Shown piece by piece: positions 34,390 to 44,568 of a DNA stretch of 64,000 nucleotides (positions are counted from its first letter, which is position 1; every line of letters begins with the position of its first letter). The position numbers were made by a program, and so were the translations under genes. The notes under the pieces are model-generated. The model was given only the letters and a program-made list of their open reading frames with translations, made no database searches and was not told the DNA's origin. This stretch comes from Conchocele bisecta (Eukaryota; Mollusca; Bivalvia; Lucinida; Thyasiridae): contig CM055278.1 of NCBI GenBank assembly GCA_029237695.1, positions 77,893,817 through 77,957,816 on the forward strand, read 5' to 3'.

Positions 34390-35560
34390 ATACCTGACTG
34401 TTAAGTTTGTGACAACGCGAAGTGTATGACCTTCAATTTGTGTTTACTGGTTGTGTGAGGGTCATGGATTCATCACAGCATGATAAAGGACCATCAGAGG
34501 AATGCATGTGTGAAATATCAACAAGCACTATCAAACATAACATTGGGGTAAATTTCTTATAACTGAAGCTATAAGGAATTTACCCCCAACGTTAAGTTTG
34601 TTGACGCCGACGACAGACACCGGGCTACGCCATTAGTTATTCCTGTAACTCGTGCAGGCGAAATAAAGGTGAGAATTGTGGAGATGGAAAAAGTGTACGG
34701 GGTGGGGGCTCCGGCAAATATTTGTCTTATAATGATAAAGGACCACCATGTGAATATCGCGACATTCCATTAAGGTACACAGAAATTATAAGAACTTTCC
34801 TCAATGTTAAGTTATGGAACCAAGCCTATGATGTGTATGAGGGTCGCGGATGTGTCATAGCATGATAGTGTACGATCAATACATTCTATCAGAGGGAATA
34901 GCAATTATAAGAAATTTACCACAACATTAAGTTTTGTGAAAGCGCTAAGTCCGTGATCTTGACCTTTGGAGTATTAGTAGTGCAAGGGTCATGATAAAAT
35001 AGCACAGCATGATAAAGGACCGCCAGAGGAATTCATGTGTGAAAGATCAATAAGTTTTATCGAAGGAAACAGAAATTATAAGAATTTTACTCGTTATTTT
35101 TTGGCCCTGAGAGTCCTAGGATTGCGACTTTGACAGAAGGGTCGTACATTAGGCTCGGCATGATAGAGACTCATTATAGAAAAGAATGTGTGAAATATGA
35201 AGAAGTAGGGTGAAAGGAACAGAAATTATAACAAATGTCCCCCAATGTTAAGTTTGTGAAAACACTAAGATTTTGACCTTGATCTTTGGAAATTGATGGT
35301 GGAGGATTTGACACGGGATGATAGAGAACCATTAGAGGAAGGCATGTGTGAAATATCAATACGTGGGATGGACAGAAACAGAAACAGAAATAATTAAAAT
35401 CTTTCCAAATGTTAAGTTTGTGAAATCACTGGGGTTTGAGGTTTGCAGTTTGTAGTTTAAGTCTTGTGGATTGAGCATTCTACGATACAGAACCATTTTC
35501 GGAAGGCATGTGTGAAATATGAAGAAATGCGTTTAAAGGAAACACGAACTAGAATTTAAC
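34390..35560 (+). repeat. tandem array, 150-165 bp period, family P
   Basis: Same family as 22050-22900. ga(a/g)gga.acagaaattataag recurs at about 34900, 35060, 35213, 35375 and 35536. It comes with aatgttaagtttgtgaaa, ctaag..c.tgaccttga.ctttgga, gaccatcagaggaa and gcatgtgtgaaatat in each unit. Confidence 0.87.
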
Positions 35561-36930
35561 GCTTGTCCACAAGTGCATGTGTATCCGCCTTCCTACTTAC
35601 AGGCATCCACTAAAACATAAAGGGAGATAAGTAATATGTTAGTAAGGTGAAAGTTGTATTTATTGCATGATATGCACATGTGGGTCGTGGTTTATGCAAG
35701 TGTGGAATCTCATGAAAACATTCCAAAGAGTAATCAAGGGAATGGGTTTAACTTCTCAGCAACATCAAAGGTCATAGATAAACCGGACCGCAGTTTACCG
35801 TCTCATACGACAGACCAGTGGTATGGCAATATTATGTTAGTATGTTTCACCCCAGAAGGTGAGGATTGAACTTACAGCCATATTTACAGTATTGAAGTCC
35901 AATATAGCGCGGTATTATGCACTCGAGTACTACCGATTGCATAATAATATTTTGACAGCTTACCTAAGCGAGGGACAGTTAAAATCCAGTTTGCGCTGGT
36001 AAATATGATGAATTGAATATATAAGGTCGTCTGTTAGGGTTGACTAGTCGGTGTACACATTGCTCGCTTAGTGATATATCGTACACTCAGTTTGGCTGCT
36101 TGTAATGTTGTACCCACGCGGGTAGTCCAGGAACGGGTGCCAACCTGTGGCTCTGAAATGTAGGCGAATTCCATTATACGATCGATTGAGTGCCATAAAT
36201 GTATGATTGCAAAACTAAGTTGTACGTCTTAGAGAGGTTTCAGACAAGGAGCAACTCAGATGGTGATCACCAGAATGTTATATCTATCTGATTGATTTGG
36301 CTGCTGTTCAAGGAGAAATACATCGAAATCACAACGTGAACACAGAACAGACGGACACACGGACGAACACACTTTAGTAGAACATTTCACTATTTGCTTA
36401 TTTTTATTATCAGAGCTGTAGAACATAGATTTGATGTATTGTTCATGTTGCTGATTATACTTGTTCATTACTTGTTGAGGTGGTTTAAATGAGTGGCAAC
36501 ACAATAACTAGAGTTCTGTTTGACGGGTCATAACCAAATTCTGTACACATGTTTATAATAGCAGGTTTTGAGTGACTTATCTTACTTCTTGACTGGACAT
36601 TCCTCGACGGGTGTATAGTGTGACCTTCGGTAATCTTGTTGCTAAATATAGTAACGCGCAACTGTACACCCGGTGATTTTTCAGTTGCCATTTAAAAGGG
36701 AATATCAGGATTTTTGGAAAGAAAATACTATGAAAATTAATAACGTGCTTAAAGAGGTACATATATATCGGATTTCCTATCTTTTTGCGTTCAACAAGAT
36801 TTAATAGAAAGTCTAATACTTATGTACCGATATCAGTGAAAGTTGAAACAACCCAGTGGTCCTAGTATCGTCATATATCATCAATTAAACCACTTTACAC
36901 AGGGCCATGATGAAAACATGTTTTGATTAT
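35561..36930. other. no gene identified
   Basis: About 1.4 kb. The longest frames (60-82 codons) have no recognisable family. No splice-bounded coding block could be defended. Confidence 0.4.
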
Positions 36931-36939
36931 AATAGTACA

Positions 36940-37510
36940 ATGGTGTCGGCTAATTCTGCGCAAACAAATTTATATGGCATTACCATCTCCATATTCAGTC
37001 AAACTTTCTTGAATATTCAATGCAGTTCAAAGACGTTTGTGCAGGTAAAATTTCATAACGTTCTGACGTCAGTAAGTGACGTAAATTGTGTGATGTATGA
37101 CATCACATGCGTGTTTGCAACGTCATATTTGTTTCGGCTAATGCTGCGCATCTAGTAGTGTAAACAAAACAGCGAGCAGCATACTGGATCAGCATAGCAA
37201 AATTGGTATTAAACTTGAAGCAGAACTATCCAGTGACATCATGGCAGGTTAGTTTTTTTGTTTAACAGTTACTTTAGTAAATAAGACAGCTATTCCATCA
37301 GCAGGGTCGGAGGATTTTATACATTTTGACTATATTCGGAATAACTTTTTAACAAACTATCGGAATGTGATAAAATTGTGCCACAGTGTAGCAATTAATC
37401 AGTTTGTTTATTCCAAAATCCACAGAGTTTATTATGACGTACGCATGGCTAAATTTGACGTGAATTGCCCATTAGCCGATGCGCAAAATTAGCCGAAATG
37501 ACAGTATTTG
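36940..37510. repeat. inverted copy of the 32790 repeat plus motif copies
   Basis: The reverse complement of the 190-bp repeat occupies 37325-37510. Two further copies of its end motif cggctaatNctgcgca occur at 36947 and 37134. The motif at 36947 and its inverse at 37482-37498 bound about 550 bp, so this could be a TIR element of which 32790 is an end fragment. Confidence 0.7.
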
Positions 37511-38138
37511 TTTTCTTCAAAAACAATAATGATATGCCACTTTAAGCATGTTAAGCGCGTTTTGTTGTACGTTGTGTGTAAGCTTGTCACTTGAGATTTG
37601 ACATGAACGTTTTCTGTCCCTTTTAGAACACAAACCTGTCGGGAAGAGTATCAAAAACACAGACATGTGGCCACAAATGGACTGATCAGCTCACTCGCCC
37701 ATTTCGATTGTCAATATTTGTTCAAAGGCGTCACACAGTACAATTTGTACCATTTGCCTTGATAGATGGAGGGAATGTTTGGCTATCGTGGCTTCCAGCA
37801 TAGATTATCACCAGAAGACGGGCACACGTCCGCTGATGGGTGATTTCAAATGCGAAACACCTACATTCGCCGCTCGCTGTTCGCCGCGATCAAACATGTA
37901 TATACGTATGGCTAATATGTTATGCCCGTGTCGGGGTCATAGTTGTGATCCTTTTCATTGACTTTCAACCACTTCATGACTTGGCAATGTTATGCTCTAA
38001 CACCGGGTTAACCAATGTACTTATGCTAGTTTATCTACCTATGTTGACGTTACTGGTCTCGCGGTCCTTTTGGGTATCTGACGGCACATAGAAGTCTGCA
38101 AGCTGGGGCTCGGGATCCAGCGGCGCGAGATTTTTGTT
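37511..38138. other. GC-richer non-coding flank of the viral-type block
   Basis: Composition rises towards the Polinton-like block. Plus-strand frames of 60 and 83 codons show nothing recognisable. Confidence 0.35.
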
Positions 38139-38435
38139 TTACTGCGGATATGCCCGCGCGTACTCGCGGATGGCGGCATCAACGCTTTGGAAAGTTTGCA
38201 CGGCGTGATTCTCGCGGCGAAGATCCTCGTTGATCCAGTCCAGACGGGCGGTTCGTTTTCGGGAAGTCAATGTTTCAGTCGTGCCGACTAACATTCTGAC
38301 TGTTCCAGCCGTTCCAGCTGTTTCGACAGTCGTTCCGACAGTTCCAGCCCTGTCGGCAGTCGTGCCGACAGTCGTGCCGACAGTAGTGCCGACTGTCTCT
38401 TCAAGCAGCTGATCGAGAAGTCCGTCGCAGTTCAT
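38139..38435 (-). CDS. small unknown gene with Val-Gly-Thr-Thr repeats, Polinton-like block
   Basis: The open frame reaches 38495. The start MNCDGLLDQLLEE at 38435 looks the more natural. Then comes a repeated TVGTT segment coded by tandem gtcgtgccgaca-type units (about 38300-38400), then a charged C-terminal part (SRKRTARLDWINEDLRREN, ending YARAYPQ). It follows the ATPase gene on the same strand, as expected for a compact viral gene block. I recognise no family. Uninterrupted, unlike its neighbours, but the repeat may simply have kept it open. Confidence 0.5.
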   Translation of the reverse strand: MNCDGLLDQLLEETVGTTVGTTVGTTADRAGTVGTTVETAGTAGTVRMLVGTTETLTSRKRTARLDWINEDLRRENHAVQTFQSVDAAIREYARAYPQ

Positions 38436-38694
38436 TGTGACAATCGAATATTGTTTGAACTTAAGAAGTGCTAGTCTGCCTTGTAAGTCTAACACATTGC
38501 CAAGCGCACCACCCGAAAACTGTGATCACCGTTATACTCGCAGCAAAGGTGGCCGCCACGGCTAAGCAGTGTTTATCACAAGCTAAGCTGCGTTTAACAA
38601 TTGTTAGCAGTTGGTTGATCAATCTTTATCAGAAGCTTGGCGTGCTTAGTTTCTGAAAGAATCTGCCGAACCTCCAGCCGCTTCTCACGCGTTG

Positions 38695-39077
38695 TACCTC
38701 TGAGTGGAGATCCATACGCTTTGTTCCGCATGCCGGCCCGAAAATGCGAGCTCGGAGCGCATGTCCTTCTTTTGGGTCATCGCCGCCTTGGCTGAGCAGA
38801 CGTCACATACAGGGTGGGATCGCCCTGAAATAGTTGGTAGAAGACCCGCAGACAATTGTGGAGGCGCTCACCTGGGTCAACGACGTAGATCTCAGGGTCA
38901 GGCCAGATTCACGGGCGCTGCTGATAAGTCTTGTTGTGCCGCACAGTGGGACACAGGATCACAATATGTCGAAAGACAGCGCGGTAGGGGCCCTCGAGCA
39001 AGTCCAGGATGAAGACCGTTTTTACGCATCCAGTCTGTCCACATAGTATAGCGGAGTGGGCATCCTTCGGTAGATGA
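38695..39077 (-). pseudogene. FtsK/HerA-type packaging ATPase (A32-like), degraded
   Basis: In Polinton/Maverick and related viruses this enzyme pumps DNA into the capsid. Visible in the first frame (to about 38909): a P-loop region ILCGQTGCVKTVF, in which the Gly before Lys of the Walker A motif is replaced by Val, then LLEGPYRAVF and HIVILCPT. In the next frame: YVVDPGERL, FYQLFQGDPTLYVCDVCSA in the Walker B position, KDMRSELAFSGRHAEQSVWI, and the C-terminal STQRYNA. The frame closes at 38695-38697. One frameshift near 38909 and the altered P-loop make it a relic. It begins directly after the capsid-type gene on the same strand. Confidence 0.85.
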
Positions 39078-40162
39078 TTAGTATAAAGCTGAGACGAATC
39101 GGCCGTCTTCGATGTTGAGTTGCGCATCTGTGATGATATACATGTACACGGTCAATGCGCCGTTGCCGTCTGCCTCTTTGGCTATCTGGATCGTCACCAC
39201 CATCAGAGCCATTCTCTACTCGGCGTCCACTACCGTGCAGTTGGTCGTCGTCGTCTGTTCACATGTCTAACCGTAGCGCGTACTTGGAAGTCAGGAACTC
39301 TGCGAGAGAGACGTCCGAGAGCTGCAGGTCTTTAGCCACTGCGGCAACCTCTGGGTCGCGCTTAGAGGCCGGCAGCAAACTGCTTTTTGGCTTCGCCCCA
39401 CTGCTGGTGTGTGCGAAGGCCCTGGCTGTAGAGCTGATTGGGGACTTTTATGATTTTGGGGTTATAAAATGTGTCCGTCGAGCGGGTGGGGACATTGATA
39501 TCAATATTCCACAATGTATCGCTTTTGTCTTTCGTCATCTTGCGATGGCGAAGAACTCGGTCATAAAGTATTGCAATTGCCCGGCGTATTGGGTTCTAAT
39601 CAATCGCGCGAGGTCAGGCATCGTGACCATGTCGTACTCCAGTGAAACATTTTCGATCGAATACGTCGATGCCATGTCAGTGGCTATGAGATCGCGCTGT
39701 CGCTCGCAACATTATCTGCCTTGTCACCAGCCCCGATTCTAAGCCTGGTTACGTTCCGATTTCGACTGGTATCAATACCCTGATAAACCGCGTTTTCGCA
39801 CTATTGTGCCGTCTTCCACACGTCTTGGTAGCAATAGTAGACGTCGCTATCGTCGATTGACATCACCTCATTACCAGAAATTGTTATTGTGGTCTTCTTT
39901 ACAATGTGTGGCCCATGTTCTGAACGACGGTTCGGTCCGAGTCTTTGGACGTCAGTGAGATAGTGAAAGCGAGGCGGAAAGACCCCGGCACAATGACGTC
40001 TTTAGCTCCGAGGTTGGGGAAGCGGGCCAATAGCTGCTGGTTCTGGTCGATCGTCGAGGGGTTGTTCGTAATGACCACGCTCTGTATCACGCCTTTTGCC
40101 CCGAGGGGCTCCCGCAGTCTGCGGTATGGATTGAGTTTGCGCCCGTATTTACTTGACGACAT
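39078..40162 (-). pseudogene. capsid-type protein, F54H12.2-like Polinton family, degraded
   Basis: Starts MSSSKYGRKLNPYRRLRE at 40162 (an in-frame ATG also exists at 40186). Then TNNPSTIDQNQQLLARFP and FRLAFTISLTS follow. After a frameshift near 39900 come TITISGNEVMSIDDSD, VYYCYQDVWKTAQ, a stop, and GIDTSRNRN, with RLRIGAGDKADNVASDS near 39725. Later, in other frames, there are QGLRTHQQWGEAKKQF (about 39430) and LTVYMYIITDAQLNIEDGRF, ending at TAA 39078. At least four frame breaks or stops. The wording matches proteins annotated F54H12.2-like in animal genomes, which sit beside Polinton integrases. A major capsid role is inferred from that association. Confidence 0.8.
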
Positions 40163-40168
40163 AGTTTC

Positions 40169-40612
40169 GATGAAATTAACTAACACGGACGAATTACCTC
40201 GATGATGATAACATCGACGACGCTGACACCGAAACGCCCTTCATAGAGACGCTATGAACTTCAACCGTCGAGGAAATAGGCGGCGCTACCAACACCGTTT
40301 CTGTAAGTCAGGAATTAAGCGAGTCAGCTGTAAGCGACTACTACAACTATTGGTTAGAAAAAGGTACGGTCCCATCTATTGGCCGTGACTACTCCAAGTT
40401 CGAACTGGATCTGTCCGGTAGGTTACGACTAAAAGTATCAAATGTCACACTCATCAACATGACAACCGGTAAACCCCTAGTGCTAAGTACCATTGCCGGA
40501 AGCCGGGGGTGGTGGCCAAATCATAAGGGGCGAACTCGGATTCGTAGATTGGAAGAGTGTTAAAACAAGTATGCCCATCCGTGCTGTAGAGGCCCTACAG
40601 TCTACCGACTAA
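40169..40612 (+). pseudogene. unknown gene divergent from the capsid-type gene
   Basis: A plus-strand coding stretch in frame with 40201 reads an acidic leader (DDDNIDDADTETPFIETL), a TGA at 40255, then TVEEIGGATNTVSVSQEL, VSDYYNYWLEKGTVPSIG, and FELDLSGRLRLKVSNVTLIN to about 40500. After a +1 shift come GELGFVDWKSVKTSMPIRA and EALQSTD with TAA at 40610-40612. A candidate start, MKLTNTDELPR, is at 40169, only 6 bp from the divergent ATG at 40162. About 145 residues if the two breaks are ignored. I recognise no family. Its context makes a Polinton accessory or minor structural protein likely. Confidence 0.55.
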
Positions 40613-40615
40613 ACG

Positions 40616-40708
40616 ATGGCGAAGACGGTCACCACGATAGAAACAATCGAGCTCAGCGAAGTCGCGCGTGTAGCCACCGATGATGAAAATAGAAACATGT
40701 GTTTGTAA
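40616..40708 (+). CDS. short frame following the unknown gene (30 codons)
   Basis: ATG 40616 lies 3 bp after the preceding TAA and reads MAKTVTTIETIELSEVARVA, then a stop at 40706. The tight spacing resembles successive genes in a viral genome. The frame is probably the truncated start of a longer protein, because recognisable relic sequence ends here. Confidence 0.35.
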   Translation: MAKTVTTIETIELSEVARVATDDENRNMCL

Positions 40709-42487
40709 TTTAGATACCAATGAATGAGCATCCCGCATGTAATGGTTTAAGGATTGTATTTGTAGAATATCATGATTTGTTTCAAATTAATAGCTGTATA
40801 ACCCATTAAACACGGGATACAATTATAGTAGTACGAAACTTTTATGAGAAGAAAATCCTTTATTTCATCTCGAAAGTATATGTTGTTACCACTCGTTTGA
40901 ACCGTCTCGACGAGACGGTTCAAACGACTGAAAACACCGTATACCTTCATGGAGAAATACACAAAATAATGATGTTTTTGTTATCACATCCTTAGATTGA
41001 AATGTCTTAAATGTGATTGAATAGTTGTATAATTTATATCTGACCGTGTTTAGTACAATATGTTCTGAAACTATTTTTGCAACGTCCTACGATACGATAA
41101 GTAGGCCAAGTCCATATCAAGTCTGATTTCTGATGATAAATGTGCCCATTTATTAAAAACACAGAAATCTGTGTCTTCAGCTATCTTGAGTGCAGTCAGA
41201 TAGGCTATCTCATCTGCACACTGTGGATATACCAAGTACATGTGTACTGTATTGAATGCACTAAGGAATATTTATTTGTTATGAACTTGTGCTGGTGTTG
41301 CTAGCAGATAATTGTGGTAACCGTGATCATAATGATTTACGCAGTGTTACATGGCCATTGCGGAATTTTAGAAATTACAAAATTATAACTAATGTATCAA
41401 AAATGGAGTATACTTTGGCATGAGATGCGTTTTAGCACTTTGTAAATAATTATCGTTGGAACATATTGTACCAGATTTTATTAGTTTATTTGTCATATAT
41501 ATTTGCTGTATGTATCAAACGCTACACGAGGTGAAACTGGCTGATGGCATGTACATACTACGATGACCGAGATGACAGCTCCATACTACGCATAGGATAC
41601 AGTAACAAGATAATTTTCACATATATGTAATCCATATATCCGATCACGTTTACAAAGCAACTATCTTTGAATCATTCATAGGGATAGAACGGGTCCTCAA
41701 GAATCACAGGTACCGCCACAAACGGCAGTGGGCCGGCGACTCATTTCGATGTAGTCGGGACAGCTAGGCAGCCGGAATTCGATGTAGTCTTGTATCACCC
41801 GGTCGATCGTTTCACAGTGACCTACGGGTTAGAAAACACTACTGTCCATTTCACGAAAGCTGCCCAAATTTTACATCTGTGCAGTCTTCACTGATTGCAA
41901 TACTATCAATACGTGTGAAAATATGAATCTGGCAGCTAATGCAGTCCCAGATCAGATTTCGTAGATATGCAGGATGATCTGGATCAACACTAGTCGAAAT
42001 AACTATCAGTGTTCCTTTTCATAAGCAGTAAGGCATTAAACCACACAATTTGAACCGGATTTTTGTAAATAAATCCATCGGGAGATACTACGTTCCCTTA
42101 TCATATATAGTTTAGAAATTATGCAACTTATAAGGCAAATTTGCAAAGGGACACCCGTGACGAAAACAATCTACTCATTTCTCTACAAAAAGTGGGTAAA
42201 ATTATGTTTTCCTATTCCGTTTCATCGGTGTCTATGTTTAAAAGGTAACCTGCTCTGTATTGACCGAATACGAACTGACTGATAACATATTGTTGTATCA
42301 GGCAACCATCCTGGCTCCAAAGAAGTGAAAACTGACGTTCCATTGGTCTGATGACATCACGTGACTTTTATCAAATGATGTCAGTGTAGTCACGCAACAT
42401 AGACAAGTCTGCGTTCTGTTCATAGATAACGCCGTCATATGTGGTCATTTTTTAGTATAAAACGTTACCTGATAAATAAAATATCAG
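40709..42487. other. no gene seen; perfect palindrome at 40894
   Basis: AT-rich non-coding DNA right of the capsid block. It holds a perfect 33-bp palindrome (40894-40926) and, at 41846-41890, an end motif (tttcacgaaagctgcccaaa) shared with 18585, 21779 and 63118. Confidence 0.5.
40894..40926. repeat. perfect palindrome, 16-bp arms
   Basis: cgtttgaaccgtctcg, one central base, then cgagacggttcaaacg. It could form a cruciform or RNA hairpin. There is no T run beside it to suggest a terminator. Confidence 0.95.
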
Positions 42488-42614
42488 GCTACTGTCTTTT
42501 GATATCAAGTTTATCAGGTTTGGCTCGGAAACGGTAGGAATTCCTCGGCAAGCCTCGGAATTCCAACGCGTTTCCTAGCCTTGCCTGGCAAACTTGATAT
42601 CAAACGACACTAGC
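42488..42614. mobile_element. foldback MITE at the end of an LRR exon
   Basis: The arms gctactgtcttttgatatca and, in complement, gctagtgtcgtttgatatca continue inward through agttt..caggtttggct.ggaaac to a short loop near 42550. This gives 127 bp of nearly complete self-complementarity. No target duplication was identified. Confidence 0.85.
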
Positions 42615-42743
42615 TTGAAGTCTCTATGTATCTGAGAGCAAGTGGTGTTCATACCTATAATCTCGACCTTCGTCTCCGACTGGCAGTTGTCCTCCCAGAG
42701 CTTCATCCACGACAGGTCGCACGTGCAGTCGATCTTAGACAGC
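42575..42743 (-). CDS. LRR protein, C-terminal cap (LRRCT) exon
   Basis: The exon begins after the acceptor tgtgtgcag at 42744-42745. It reads LSKIDCTCDLSWMKLWED, then NCQSETKVEII and NTTCSQIHRDFKL, giving the C-x-C and two later cysteines of an LRR C-cap. It starts in phase 2, matching the phase-2 donor of the LRR exon at 58782. The joined text LIILDF-R-LSKIDCTCDL has exactly the residue spacing of a last LRR running into its cap. The final residues (LVSFDIKFARQG, stop at 42575) are encoded inside the foldback MITE. No transmembrane segment is seen, so the product would be secreted, unless another exon exists to the left. A second acceptor-like site lies at 42770. Confidence 0.75.
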
Positions 42744-43489
42744 CTGCACACACGAGTAGTGTTAGCTGCGGAAACGTAACTCTTCAATTCACTCACGTAC
42801 CGTCCGTGTGGGAGTGTTTTGCAGAACTACGATTCCGTAACAAAATAATGTGTTAATTTTTTCCGTACTATATAGCCTTCTGTAATATGCATTTTGTTTT
42901 CAATTATTTTTCATATTTTTGGAGAAACAAAACATACATAAATAATTTTAGGACTTTTGAATTGGTCGAAACATTAACATATCAAAATCCATTCGAGTTA
43001 TTTAGGGATGAAATAATGAAACATGGAGACCCAGGCGGATAACGAATAGCATGCATGGTAAGCTTGTTAACGTAGTCATAGTTTAGTTGAGAAGCCAACA
43101 GAAAGTAAGAGAAACAACAATTGCCAAAAACAACTGCTATTAAAGACGAATTATTAGAGGATTGTCACGATCGTCAGTGTGGCACAATGTTAAATGCTAC
43201 CCAGCCTTTTGGTATAGCATATTTCTCCCCAAAACCACATTTTGACATTATTATACAGCGTTTGGTATTCACTAGGTAAAATAAATCAAACAACTTGAGA
43301 AAAGATGATGGCGAGCCGTCGCAGTATACTGCGTTTTCCGAATTTCTCTGTCGCAAATCGAGAGATAAGAAAGATAATCCAAAAAGGAATTCACTTTGCA
43401 TATATACATGTGTTCCTCAATTATCTATTATTGGACCAACTGTATTTCTTTTATTTATAAAATAATTGCCTTTATTAGTTATCAACTGT
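42744..43489. other. intronic, no gene seen
   Basis: Non-coding apart from short frames without recognisable content. It would be intron of the LRR gene. Confidence 0.45.
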
Positions 43490-43860
43490 TTTGTTCGACT
43501 AATATGTTTGCCGATGACACATCGATCAGGTAGCGATCCAATTACCATCCATAAAAATCTACTAGCAGATCTAAATGATATTTCAAATTAGTGTGACAAA
43601 AACAAAATGATTAGTAACGCAAACATGACTACACGTTTAATACACCAGACACACACTTGCAGCAGTATCTGACCTGATTATGTGTCAAAGGTGCAAAAGA
43701 AATTTTACATGGGATATATTTTGCCGTTACTCGACTATGGATCCATCACATGGGGGTGTACCAGCGTCAATAATATGACACGTCTTTTGAAGCTTCACAA
43801 ACAAGCAACCCGGGTAATACAAGCAGCAGCAGGGGCAGGAAGGGGTGGGTGGGTGATTGT
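43490..43860 (+). pseudogene. LINE reverse transcriptase fragment
   Basis: Plus-strand frames read NMFADDTSI, the F/YADD catalytic box of a non-LTR reverse transcriptase, then LADLNDIS and KNKMISNAN. In another frame (43682-43873) comes YILPLLDYGSITWGCTSVNN with LLKLHKQATRVI, the conserved thumb region. About 120 codons remain, with at least two breaks and stops. The clade (CR1/Jockey-like) is a guess from the wording. Confidence 0.82.
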
Positions 43861-44418
43861 ACCAGTTACTTAGCCCCGTGGAGCCTCTCATCCCCCTTCC
43901 CGAATTATTTAACCCTCGTATAGCCCCGTCGCGCCTTCCAGCCAATTTCTCGATTTTTCCAACCCGGAGAGAGTGTAGCGGCTGAATGCCGCCGCGGACC
44001 CCACTAACCCCACTTCCCCAGTTTTGTCGCCCAGTTCTAACCCCGTAGGCTTCCCAACACCGCTTCCCAAAGAATGGTGGAGCCTCCAACTACACTCGCC
44101 GGCTCGGGCCCTCTTTGTTAGGCATACCCCAGTATGGGCATGTCTAAACGTCCACGCAGGGGGTGAGGTAATTAATGGAGATTATTGGTAATTAATGGAG
44201 AGCTTCGTGGGCCCATCCAAGCCCCCAGCCCCCTTTCCGAGGGGTTTTGCGTAGAGCCACGTCGCGCCTCCCAACGCACTCGCCACGCCTCACAGCCCCC
44301 TTTCAAAGACCAAAATAAATACTATTGAGAGCTCATAGCTCACTCACTCGAGAATGGCAAAGAAAACATATGGGTTCATTACAAATGAGTTTGCCCGACT
44401 GGCAGCCATTGGAGTTTC
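43861..44418. other. GC-rich segment, no gene identified
   Basis: Compositionally distinct, rich in cccc and cacgcctc. A short plus frame at 44354 reads MAKKTYGFITNEFARLAAIG before a stop. It may belong to the viral-type element to its right. Confidence 0.35.
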
Positions 44419-44550
44419 TATTTAGACGTGAGTGGATGTTTATGTATACCCTTGAAATTTATATTTAGACGTGAGTGGATGTTTAGGTATATCCTTGACA
44501 TTTATATTTAGACGTGAGTGGATGCTTGGATATACCCACACAGATATTCC
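44419..44550 (+). repeat. 43-bp tandem repeat, 3 copies
   Basis: tatttagacgtgagtggatg starts at 44419, 44462 and 44505, each followed by a variant of tttatgtatacccttgaaat. Lies just upstream of the polymerase-like relic. Confidence 0.92.
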
Positions 44551-44568
44551 CCCACTTGTATATGATAC

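Noticed and set aside
43727..44089. 120-codon minus frame in a GC-rich stretch
   Set aside because: Opposite strand to the LINE fragment for part of its length and no protein similarity. High GC explains the lack of stops.
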